Shown here: positions 1 through 9,479 of the stretch, piece by piece | Numbering within the stretch: position 1 is the stretch's first letter | Layout: each line of letters begins with the position of its first letter | Assembly (NCBI RefSeq): GCF_047511655.1 | Contig: NC_133392.1 | Span: 27,480,001 to 27,544,000, forward strand | Length of the DNA: 64,000 bases | Direction of reading: 5' to 3' | Source of the DNA: Castor canadensis | Lineage: Eukaryota; Chordata; Mammalia; Rodentia; Castoridae | The notes under the pieces: generated by a model | What the model saw: only the letters and a program-made list of their open reading frames with translations | What the model was told of the DNA's origin: nothing | Databases searched by the model: none | Position numbers and translations under genes: made by a program

Positions 1-1000
1 GTTTGGATGTGTGTATTGAATGGGTGGATATGTGTCCCAGCTTCCAGAGTGTATGGAAGTTAGGATCTCATGCAGACTCTGTATGTGTGTGTCGGCCTGC
101 ATGTGTATGTCCAAAGCTTTGGTTTATTTAGGGTTTGAAGCATATCACAGGTGTAAGTGTACTTACAGTGATTTATGTGAAAGAGAGAAGCGTTATTTAA
201 ATGTATGGAGGATGTTCATAGAGCAAGGTACAATATTATTGCACAAGCAGTGTGTGTGTCATGAGAAATCTTGTCCTTGGGATTATGTGTGAATATTGTC
301 GGTGGAAGGTAAGGACTAGAGACACTCAAATTGCAAAGAATGAAAGTAGGAGCCTCCTCCTCCACCCAGTGTGTGTATTTTCCCTTCCTGCGGCTCACTA
401 CCCAAGTTTCAGAAGTATCTCCTTGCTTCCCATCCCCTCCTGTCAAATAAAACTGGCCCTATCCCACTAACCACATACAATTTTTTAAAATCTGATGTGG
501 TGAGGAGGCTCCAGCAGTCCCTTCTGAGGCCATTCTGGCGACCCTTGGATGAACAAGTTTGCCTTCTCTTCCTCTGACAGCACCTCTTTTCCCTGGCATC
601 CACATGGCTTCAGGGGTGGTGGTGGGGAAGGAGGCTTCTTGCTAAGTGGATATAAGCCAAGAATTGGAATTTAGCTGAGTTGGGGGCAGAGAAGCCTGGA
701 GTGTCCCCCTTCCTCCAATCAGTGTTTACTTGGAGGCTGAAGTCAGAATGTGTCTCTGTCAAAAATAACCCCCAGAGCCTCCCCCCAGCTGCTCTGGGAT
801 TTCACCACTGGATCCCAGGGTGGCAGCCCAAACAGCCTTCAAGCAGAGATCACAGGGGCTAGGAAGAGAGATTTGTGGGAGCTTTGGCAGGTGGGTTGAA
901 GATATTGAGAGTCTGCAGAGGCTAGCATCCTCTTCCACCCTTGCCTGTGACTTTGGCTCCCTAGCTCACTCCTGAGCACCACGCCTGGGGCTAAAGGGGT
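1..1000. other. LDB1 upstream / probable long-isoform intron 1
   Basis: I see no gene here. The stretch has TG-rich patches at 60-110 and 240-300 and otherwise unique sequence. The long LDB1 isoform (411 aa in human) begins with a separate short exon encoding nine residues, which must join the acceptor at 4415. That exon is not in this window, so it probably lies upstream and this stretch would be intron for that transcript. This is an inference from the known isoform pair and from the open frame before the internal ATG at 4499. Confidence 0.5.
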
Positions 1001-1099
1001 GCGCTTCGCTGCTGGTCCCCCCAGGCCTGTCCATCCAGCTCTCCCCCGGCCCAATCCGATCACTCCGGGTCTCTGGTCTTGGTCTCTTTTGTTTTTCTC

Positions 1100-1320
1100 A
1101 GTAGTCCCTCCTCCCTCCCTCCCTCCCTCCCTCCCTCCCTCCTTCTCTCCCTCCCTCCGCTCTTCCTCCCAGATCGCGGGGAGGGGGCGGGGCCGGCAGA
1201 GCAGCTCCACCCTCCGCCCGCCTTGGGGCCTCATTCGGAGAGTGGCTCGTAGAGCGAGCGGGGAGAGGGAGGGAGGAGGGAGAGAAAGGGAGAAAGAAGG
1301 ATCCTGGCGGGCGCTGCGTG
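1100..1320 (+). promoter_or_regulatory. LDB1: LDB1 GC-rich promoter region (CpG island)
   Basis: A CCTC-repeat tract (1107-1160) is followed by a strong GC box (GGGGCGGGGC at 1184-1193) and CpG-rich sequence running into the first exon. No TATA box is seen at a plausible distance, as is usual for housekeeping-type CpG-island promoters. The start site cannot be fixed from sequence. Confidence 0.6.
1107..1160. repeat. (CCTC)n microsatellite
   Basis: Tandem CCCT/CCTC units on + (GGGA on -), directly upstream of the LDB1 GC box. Confidence 0.9.
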
Positions 1321-1365
1321 TGAGTGTGTGAGTGTGAGTGAGTGAGTGAGTGAGTGAGTGTGAGT
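1317..1365. repeat. (GTGA)n microsatellite
   Basis: Repeated GTGA/GTGT units in the presumed LDB1 promoter or first exon. Confidence 0.85.
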
Positions 1366-1369
1366 GCCA

Positions 1370-1835
1370 GGCCCTGCCTCTCACGCTACCCCAGCAGAGG
1401 GGCCCAGTGGCTTGGGGAGGGCGGGCGGGCTGCTCGGAGGCAGAGTCAGCTAGCGGCGGCGGCAGGGAGAGCCGAGGAGGAGGAGGAGGAGAGAGGAAAG
1501 AGCGGAGCAGCCATTGTTGAGGGAAACCTTGCAAACAAAGAAGGCTCCGGACTCCCCGCGGCCCCCCGCCCCCCAGGCCGGCCCCCTGGCCTCTAGCCCC
1601 CGGCCCAGTGGCCATTGTAACTTTCCCCCGGGGCTGTGGCTGCTGCGGGGCGGGCCGAGGCTGTGCGTGCGAGTCTTTGTGCGGCTGGTGGAGTGGAGCT
1701 TTCAGCCAGGCCGGCCTGTCCCACTCGGGACATGAGCGACTGAAGTTGGCCCCACCTCAGTCCTCACCGCTGTCAGGGCCCCTCTGGGCTTCTAGGAGCT
1801 TCCTGCACCTCTCCTGGCCCCTTCAGTTCTCCCAG
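1370..1835 (+). other. LDB1: LDB1 noncoding first exon (5' UTR), short-isoform transcript
   Basis: A CpG-rich leader ends in CAG followed by a consensus donor GTAAGT at 1836. Spliced to the acceptor at 4414-4415, it gives a leader whose first main-frame ATG is 4499. The exon contains a single ATG at 1732, which opens a four-codon upstream ORF (M-S-D-stop, 1732-1743). The 5' boundary is a guess; the 3' boundary is firm. Confidence 0.75.
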
Positions 1836-3340
1836 GTAAGTCTGGGTATCTTGCAAGCTTGTTGGGGGTGGGTAGAAGGCCTTCTGCCTGGCCCAGGCCT
1901 CATATGCTGGCAAGTGGAGAGGTGACCCCTCGTAGAGACAGGGCTACAGGCCTAGTGTCCTGCGATCAGCCCCCAAAAAGAGGACCTGCCCTCAGGTCAG
2001 TCTGGTTACCATGGGAATGTCCAGCTGGAGGTACTCCCTCAGCCCCAGGATGCAGGTTCCAACCTGAGAAAACTTTGCTAATTCTGGGCTTTTCTTCTCT
2101 CCCCTTTCTTAAAGGCTCCCAGATTACTGGGAAGGAGTGTGTATGACTTTAGGGCTAGATGTCACATCCCCTTCTCTCCCACCCCCACCTTGCTCCCTCT
2201 GCTCCTGCTGCTGGAGACAGGGACAGATGGTCTGGGTGATGTCCCTCCCCTTCTCCCAGCCCCTTGTGCTGGAGCTACTGGGAGTTGCTATGGCTCTGGA
2301 GAGATGGTGAGCTTGTTGTGTCCATTCACTGGAGGTGTAAATAGAGGCCCCCAACCCTAAACAATGCCTGTCTTTTCTCCAGGGAAAGAAACTAAAGCTT
2401 TGAGATTTTCAGAATTGGAGATGAACTCAGTTGTCCTGCTTTCCTTCTCTTCAGGTTCTTGAGATGACACATTTCTTCAAGTGGTCCTAAAACTAAGGGA
2501 ACAGTGGTAGTTCTGTTTTTGAGGAAGGATGACCTAGTTAGGAGATGAGGGCTAAACCTACAAATTTATATTCTTGGGTTCATTGCCCAGGCCTGGCCCC
2601 TAGTGGGCTTCCTTTATGGTTTTAGTGTACCTGTCTATGTAGTGGGAAGTCTGGGCACTGGGTGAACTGACTCTTTCCTGAGACACAGGCTCAGTCCAAG
2701 ACTGGCATGTGTAGGCAGTGTATTCTGTGCTTGGAGCATGTGGACGTGGCCTGTGAGAGCTCTTGCATGGGGTGAGTGCCTTTTGTGGGCACCCTGATCC
2801 TGCCTGGGGCTGCTGGGTTCCAGCCCTTCATAGGCATGTTGGGGCGAGCCAAGGGTGGAAGCCTGCTAGGCAGGATGAGGCACACACATGTGCAGGCACA
2901 CACAAGCTCTGACTCTTGGCACCTTCAGGGACTGTGTAGTATGGGCCCCTTTGGAACCTTCCTTTTGCCCACATTGTGAGGAGAGGCCTCGAGAGAGAAT
3001 TAAATGACACATGTTGGCACAGGGTCTTCCTTTGTCTCTTCCCCCCAGAAACAAAATTGGGGAGGGGGCTCAGATCCAATCAGTACAGCTACTCTTCCAA
3101 ATGCAATCCAATTTGAGGAGCCTAAGAAAGCAAATATGACTGGAGCTAAAACCTTTGAGACCATGCCTTGGTTCCTCTTCCTTTCTGGTGGGGAGGGGAA
3201 GAATAGAGTTGCATGGGTACCTGGCTCCTACCCAACTATGAATTTAACTGTTTCAGTAAGGAAGTAGTGTATATGCTGCTAGATGATGTGGAAGAGAGTC
3301 TACACCCGTACCTGCCCAGATATACAATAGAGACCCTTGT

Positions 3341-3452
3341 GTTCGCGCTTTCTTTTTTTTTTTTTTTTTTTTTTGGTGATGGTACTGGGGTTTGAACTGA
3401 GGGCCTCATGCTTGCCAGGCAGGCACTCTATCACTTAAGCCACTCTGCTTGT
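3341..3452 (-). repeat. tRNA-derived SINE (tail unit)
   Basis: Antisense copy: a T run, then the reverse of the family's GAGTTCAAACCCC box-B region and GGTAGAGTG box A. It is flanked by a 9-bp duplication GACCCTTGT (3332-3340 and 3453-3461), which shows a clean retroposition. Confidence 0.9.
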
Positions 3453-3883
3453 GACCCTTGTATAGTTACCACTTGCCTTCTAACCTGAGCCCCCTAGGAA
3501 CCTAGACTCTTTCCCAAGCCTCTTCTGTTCCATTTGTAAGTAGAATGGGATCCACTGCTGGATCATCTGTCTCCTTCCCCCAATGCAAGTCTCAAAAAGA
3601 GTTGAGGCTTTGGGTTTCTGGTTTGGAGACAATACTCAACCCATGGTGGGTGTGGGTGTGGGGCTGGACTGATAAGGTAATGGCGGTTGGTGGAGGAGGC
3701 AGAAGGGTCAAATGGTTATCAGGTGGGAGGCACCCAACAGGCATCCATCCCCCTTTATCTTTCTATCCCCTGCTCTCCTGAGACCATGGGGAGTGGAGGA
3801 GGAGCAGAGAGTTTTCCAGATCCCCCTTTCTCCGCCCCACCTTGGAAACTAGAGGGCAGTAAAGGGGTCATATGGTAGAAATA

Positions 3884-4055
3884 GTATAAGATGTGGGAAT
3901 TGGAATATCTGGGCTTGAATCCTATCTCTGCCAGTTATGTATGATCTTAGCCCTTTATGATCTTTGAGCTCTCAGTTGCCTCATCTATAAAGTGAGAATG
4001 CTAACATGAATCTTGCTACCACACAAGGTTGTTGTGATGATTGAAACTTGCAGAT
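3884..4055 (+). repeat. MIR element
   Basis: It shows the MIR signature order: a 'gaatcctatctctgcca' region, then 'gttgcctcatctataaagtgagaatg', then 'ggttgttgtgatgatt'. This is an ancient mammal-wide repeat in LDB1 intron 1, about 360 bp before exon 2. Confidence 0.8.
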
Positions 4056-4415
4056 AAAAAGGGGTGTGTGTCAGAATTAAATTCTTATGTTCAGATATTT
4101 ATTTATTCTATGATATTGACATTGCTTTCCACCTTTAGTTCTTCTGTCATCCAGGGCTCAGCCAAACAAATGGGGTCTTGACAGATTCAAGTCTGGGCTG
4201 GGATTAGGGCTGAATACCTCCTTAATTAAAAAAGGCTGGAGCCAGATTTAGAAGGAGCAATAGGTACTCCCTGGAGTAGTCCCCTTCCCCAGTTCACCAC
4301 TCTCTTAACCAGGCCAGTGGGCTCCAAAAGACCAGTCTGTATCCACATAGTCTAGCAGGTTTCCAGGAGAGCTCCCAAAAGCTCAGGGGACTCTTTGTTC
4401 CTTTTTCTCTTTTAG

Positions 4416-4498
4416 GTTGTTCCTCAAAGTCGTTCAAGCTGTACTCTCCGAAGGAGCCCCCAAACGGCAACGCCTTCCCCCCCTTTCATCCCGGCACC
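4416..4498 (+). CDS. LDB1: LDB1 exon 2, 5' part: coding only in the 411-aa isoform
   Basis: From acceptor AG 4414-4415 the exon reads (x)GT TGT TCC TCA AAG ..., giving 27 in-frame codons (CSSKSFKLYSPKEPPNG ...) up to the internal ATG at 4499. These are the known residues 10-36 of long LDB1. In transcripts that start at the CpG-island exon (1370-1835), this stretch is 5' UTR. Confidence 0.85.
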
Positions 4499-7400
4499 AT
4501 GCTGGATAGGGATGTGGGGTGAGTCCCTTGCCTACTTCCCAGTCTTTCACGTTGGAGCCTGCCTAGAAAGGGGAGGAAATGACCCCCCCCCCATAATTCC
4601 TGTCTTCCACCCTCATTCTCATAGCCTCTTCCCTTACACAGCCCAACTCCCATGTACCCGCCTACATACCTGGAGCCTGGGATTGGGTAAGTGGAGTTCA
4701 GCAGGAGGGAGGTGCTTTCCATTACATGGGTAAAGGCACAAGGGAGCATGATGGGAAGACGGTACTCCTACTGACTTCCTCCTTCACTCTCTAGGAGGCA
4801 TACACCATATGGCAACCAAACTGACTATAGAATATTCGAGCTTAACAAACGGCTTCAGAACTGGACAGAGGTTTGGCCAAGGGAAAGAGATTGGGAGAGA
4901 GGGAGGTCCATCTGGGCACCCATGTGGGATGTCTTATGAAACCTATACACACACCTCTCTCTTTACTTACTAGGAGTGTGACAATCTCTGGTGGGATGCT
5001 TTCACGACTGAATTCTTTGAGGACGATGCCATGTTGACCATCACTTTCTGCCTGGAGGATGGACCAAAGAGATATAGTGAGTGGCCTCTGAGGGTTCTTC
5101 TGTGGGGGTGTATACCTTCATTCTAAGGTCTGGAAGTGGGTTTGAAAGTGCAAAGAGGTCAATCTTGGCAAGGAAGATATCTGCCTGGCCCCCTTTGTGT
5201 TCCCTCAGTCCTGATGAGTTTTTCCCATCTTTACAGCCATTGGCCGGACCTTGATCCCACGCTACTTCCGCAGCATTTTTGAGGGGGGTGCTACGGAGCT
5301 ATATTATGTACTTAAGCACCCCAAGGAGGCATTCCACAGCAACTTCGTATCCCTCGACTGCGACCAGGGCAGCATGGTGACCCAGCACGGCAAACCCATG
5401 TTCACCCAGGTCAGCAACCCAACAGGATGTGGAATAACAGGGCACCTGAATTTTATTTCCTATCTCCCTACATGTACTCAAGGCTGTTCCTCAAAGAAGC
5501 ATAATGAGAAGTTGCCAAATAAGAAGGGAGGGCCGGCATGCTGTAGCAAGCTTTCAGCAGACATTTATTTGGTTTGTGGGTGTCAGTTTTCTGGGCCCCA
5601 GGGTAAATAAGAGCCTGCCCTCATAGAGCTTATAGCAGATGAGTGTATCCTTGGCCTCTTGGGGAAGGACAAGAATCTGTTAAGCTTTGCGATTTATGTG
5701 TGTATGCATGTAAGGACCAGATGTGACAAGTATATGGGAGGTTGGGGGAGGGGGTGTGTGCCATGACAGTATGTACTCAAATTTATGCGTAGGTAGCAGA
5801 AGTGTATGCATTGGGAAAGATGTAAGCAAAGGGGAGAACTGTAACAGGCACATTTTCGTGTATGTGGATAGGGGACAGTGTTGTGACAAGCCTGTCCCCC
5901 AGGTGTGTGTGGAGGGCCGGTTGTACCTGGAGTTCATGTTTGATGATATGATGCGGATAAAGACGTGGCACTTCAGCATCCGGCAGCACCGAGAGCTCAT
6001 CCCCCGGAGCATCCTGGCCATGCACGTGAGTTTTGGGTAGGACACAAGACACAGGGAAGGCAAGCAGTGGGAGGATGAAACCAGGTCTGCTATTTCCTGA
6101 TTATGACCTTAGAAGAGGAGGGTTTCATCATCTGAAAAATGGGCTAGTGTTAAGCCCTTTTTCTTTGAGGAGTGTCACAATGTTCAGATGCTAGGGCCGG
6201 TGAGCAAAGGCAGTCCAGATGCCAGTGTTCTTGTCTTCCACTCTAGGCCCAGGACCCCCAGATGTTGGATCAGCTCTCCAAAAACATCACCCGGTGTGGA
6301 CTATCCAATTCCACTCTCAACTACCTCCGAGTGAGTCTCCTAATCACTGTTTCTGCCCCATCCTGTTGATCTCAGCTGCGTGTATCTCCCCTGACGAGCC
6401 ACCTCCTATGGTCTGCCCCCAGCTCTGTGTGATACTCGAGCCCATGCAGGAGCTTATGTCCCGCCACAAAACCTATAGCCTCAGCCCCCGCGACTGCCTC
6501 AAGACCTGCCTTTTCCAGAAGTGGCAGCGCATGGTAGCACCTCCTGGTGAGTGCCTTACCCTCACCCTTACCCTTATCAGGACCTGACCCAGTTCCCCAA
6601 GGCTGTATCTTTGTTTTCTTATGAAATTCCCTCTGCTCCTTCCTTGCTCCTGGGTGTACAAGACTGAAGACAGGGTGGGCTTGGGCTCCTGAGGAGCCAG
6701 AATGTAGAACAGTGGGCCCAGGGCCCTTTCCCACTGGAGTTTCCTTTCCCTGGCACAGCGGAGCCTGCACGGCAGCAGCCCAGCAAACGGCGGAAACGGA
6801 AGATGTCAGGGGGCAGCACCATGAGCTCAGGGGGCGGCAACACCAACAACAGCAACAGCAAGAAGAAGAGCCCAGCCAGCACCTTCGCCCTCTCCAGCCA
6901 GGTACCTGTAAGCATCTCGGCTTTCTTCTCTCTTCTGGGCTGCCCCACCACTCGCCCCTGACCCATGTCTAAGCCTGAGCACACAAGCAGGCATAGAAGC
7001 AAAGACAGTTTTCCCAATGTACTCTGCCAGCATGAGCTGACTCCTTTCATTGATGAGAGAATCCTTCGCAGGCACATACATGATGGTAATCACATAGACT
7101 CAGCCATAGACACATAGAGCATAAAAGGACAGACAGCTATGAGAACATACGGACGTTCAGGACAGACAGCCTCAGGCACATGCCATGTGAAATACACACA
7201 CCCACGCTAATAGACACACAGACTTGAATGTGTTTGCATATCTGAAATACACATGCATGTACACATTTCTCTCCCTCATTGTTTTCATCTGCTCCTTCTC
7301 TCTTACACGTGGACAGAAGTTTAGGAGCCCCCTAAAATCTGGGAGAGATGGATTAGGGAGCTAGGCGAGTGGATTGGTATTTCTTCCCAGAATCTAACGG

Positions 7401-7842
7401 ATACGGGCTGTGATGCTCTGGTGCCCTTCAGTGGGAAGGATTCCAGGAGCTGAGGGTGTCAGAGGAGTTGGGGTTTTGAACTTGGGTGTGTGAGGAGGGG
7501 GTTGGGAGTGTTGATCTTCTAGGGTGGGTATGGGGGTTCTGGGGATATCTACTGCCCTGGGCCGGGCGAGCCCCTGCCCCGATTATGTTTGGGGACCTCC
7601 ACCACTCTCAGGATGTGATGGTGGTGGGGGAGCCCACCCTGATGGGCGGGGAGTTCGGGGACGAGGACGAGAGGCTCATCACCCGACTGGAGAACACCCA
7701 GTTTGACGCGGCCAACGGCATTGACGACGAGGACAGCTTTAACAACTCCCCTGCACTGGGCGCCAACAGCCCCTGGAACAGCAAGCCTCCGTCCAGCCAA
7801 GAAAGCAAATCGGAGAACCCTACGTCACAGGCCTCCCAGTAA
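4499..7842 (+). CDS. LDB1: LIM domain-binding protein 1 (LDB1/NLI/CLIM2), 375-aa form
   Basis: LDB1 is a nuclear adaptor that dimerises and bridges LIM-homeodomain and LMO proteins, looping enhancers to promoters. Coding joins read with correct phases: 4499-4518, 4642-4686, 4795-4870, 4974-5076, 5237-5409, 5903-6025, 6247-6330, 6423-6546, 6759-6907, 7612-7842. They total 1128 nt, or 375 aa plus TAA, the known short-isoform length. Residues about 1-200 form the conserved self-association domain (exons 2-8). A basic nuclear signal KRRKRK lies at 259-264, followed by an SGG/NTNNSNS linker. The acidic LIM-interaction domain starts near residue 300 in the last exon. The frame stays open upstream to 4416 (27 codons), as expected for the 411-aa form whose first exon is outside the window. 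ATG 4499 has A at -3. The donor after exon 4 (GAG/GTTTGG) is weak; the other donors are GTRAG-like. Confidence 0.97.
5410..5902 (+). other. LDB1: LDB1 intron between exons 6 and 7
   Basis: An L2-like remnant is visible at about 5565-5640 ('agagcctgccctcatagagctta'). Otherwise unique intronic DNA with TG-rich runs and no further exon signal. Confidence 0.6.
6908..7611 (+). other. LDB1: LDB1 last intron
   Basis: It runs from donor GTAAGC at 6908 to acceptor CTCTCAG at 7611. It contains a CA-rich patch (7075-7270) but no clear interspersed repeat. An alternative donor at 6902 would add six bases to the intron. Confidence 0.75.
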
Positions 7843-8355
7843 AGGCCCTGCCACGGCTATCCAGCGCTCTGCCTGCCTGCCCCAACCCTCGCAGCCCCAG
7901 GGAGCAGAAGACAGAATGAAGAGACTAAGCATCTAAAATGGGCAGCCTCCATCCACCCACTTCAGGGAGGAACTGAACTCTTTGGGGGCAGGTGCCAAGA
8001 TTTGCCCTCCAGTGGCCCTGGGCTGGGCCTGGTCCCTGCAGAGTCTTGGGGTTGGGGGAAGGGAGTACTCATGTGGATGCCTACATGGACCCTGGGCCTC
8101 CTGAGAAATGTCGTGACCCCTCCACCCCCCAGGGCATTTGCCTCCATTCTCACCCCAGGTTCTGGGTTTTACACCTCCTGATTTCCCTCTTCAAGCCTGG
8201 GGTTGTCTATACCCATAGTCCTTAGGGGCTTAAAGTTTTGGGGCTTGGCTGAATGCCTCTCCCCAAAGGTGGCTGGTAATAGAGGGGTAAAGCTCTGGGC
8301 TCCTCCTCCCTTCTGCCACTTATCCCAGCTCTAACTTTTTAAAAAAAATAATATT

Positions 8356-8361
8356 ATTAAA
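8356..8361 (+). terminator. LDB1: candidate proximal poly(A) signal ATTAAA
   Basis: ATTAAA in an A/T-rich block about 515 bases after the LDB1 stop. It would give a short 3' UTR. Confidence 0.4.
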
Positions 8362-9359
8362 AATGTAAGTTTTAAAAAAACATCATGTCCCCCCTCTTCC
8401 CCATGTTAAAGTCCAGCTACCTCCCTCCTGGAAAATGGGGGGCCTAGGATCCAGGTGGGGTGAGAGTGGGGGCCGGGGATAAGCATACCATTTTATACAG
8501 TTTGAGAACTTCAGACCAAGGAGACACTTTGCCATCTCTTTTCCCTTTTCCTCTGGGGTGACTAGAGTTGGGGAAGGCATGCCATGGCTAGGGGTGAGGG
8601 GGTTACTGATAGCCACGTCTTTGTGACAACCCCTGCTGTTGTCTGTCTTCCCATCCTCTGGGACTCTGGCCTGTCCTACTAGTACTTGTGACTCCCTCTG
8701 TTCCAGCTCCACTCTCCACTCCCATGGTGTGTATATTCTTTAGTCTTTGATGGGGAGAGGAGAGGCTCCCTCCCCTAGGGAGGGTGGAGGGAAAGGAGCA
8801 TACTTGTTTGTCACTGTTTTGTTTTGTCTCAGTCCAACAGGCATGAGATGGGAAAGGGCCTCATCCATTCTTATCCAAAACCCTCTTCCCCCAATCCCTC
8901 AAACTACATGTCTAGTCCTAGCCACCCCCCTCCACAGAGGGGAAGGAACCACTGAGGACATCCCAGCTCTAAGCCCACCAGAGAGAAATAGGCCTCTGTT
9001 TCCCACCCCCAGCTGAGGTGGAGGTTCTTTATCTCCCAATAACCCCTCCCTACCCTCATAGAAGGAAGGGGGGCAGCCAGGATCTCAGCTTCATTTCACA
9101 GTTGAATGTGTGGAGGCTCAGTGCCAGGAGGAGGCCAAGAGCGGGGTCCTTTCAGGGTCCCAGACTCATGGCTTTTCTGCCTTTTCCTGTGGCAAGTCCC
9201 AGGAAGTGTCAGTGCCACCTCTCTCCCCATTCTTCCCTCTGGGTTATGGGGTCCCTTGTACCCTATTTCCTCCATTCCAACCACTTTTGGGAGGGAGCTG
9301 AGGGAAGGGGTAAGGAAGGTGGGTGACCCCACCCCCACCCCAACTGTAATGCCTTTTTT

Positions 9360-9393
<34 letters not shown>

Positions 9394-9422
9394 GGCCATT
9401 TGAGTCATGTATGGTACCGATC

Positions 9423-9428
9423 AATAAA
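9423..9428 (+). terminator. LDB1: candidate distal poly(A) signal AATAAA
   Basis: Canonical AATAAA, followed by a T/G-rich downstream region (CTTTTTGGTTTAAGAGTGT). A second AATAAA lies at 9469-9474. Confidence 0.6.
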
Positions 9429-9479
9429 GAGACTTTTTGGTTTAAGAGTGTCATTGGTCATTGATGCCAATAAAGACAA

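Larger units (their letters stand above)
1836..4415 (+). other. LDB1: LDB1 intron 1
   Basis: The intron runs from donor GTAAGT at 1836 to acceptor TTTTAG at 4415. It holds one antisense tRNA-type SINE (3341-3452) and one MIR (about 3884-4055). The rest is unique and I see no coding evidence in it. Confidence 0.8.
7843..9450 (+). other. LDB1: LDB1 3' UTR
   Basis: Unique GC-moderate sequence follows the TAA stop at 7840-7842. There are three candidate poly(A) signals: ATTAAA at 8356-8361 in an A/T-rich pocket, AATAAA at 9423-9428, and AATAAA at 9469-9474. A long T run (9361-9392) lies 31 bases before the second signal and would be a U tract in the RNA. Which signal is used cannot be decided without transcript ends. 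Confidence 0.6.

Noticed and set aside
1-1000. First coding exon of long LDB1 (nine residues beginning MSVGC)
   Set aside because: I looked for a matching ATG-containing exon with a donor in the right phase upstream of 4416 and found none in the window.
839-1615. 258-codon open frame on - over the LDB1 CpG island
   Set aside because: Composition is low-complexity Pro/Arg/Gly with a GGREGGREGG-type run from the CCTC microsatellite. It overlaps the LDB1 promoter and leader, and no family is recognisable.
7524-7706. Alternative 5' extension of the last LDB1 exon
   Set aside because: The frame continues upstream of the acceptor at 7611 in some frames, but the known protein joins exactly at GAT 7612 and there is no conserved-peptide evidence for the extension.
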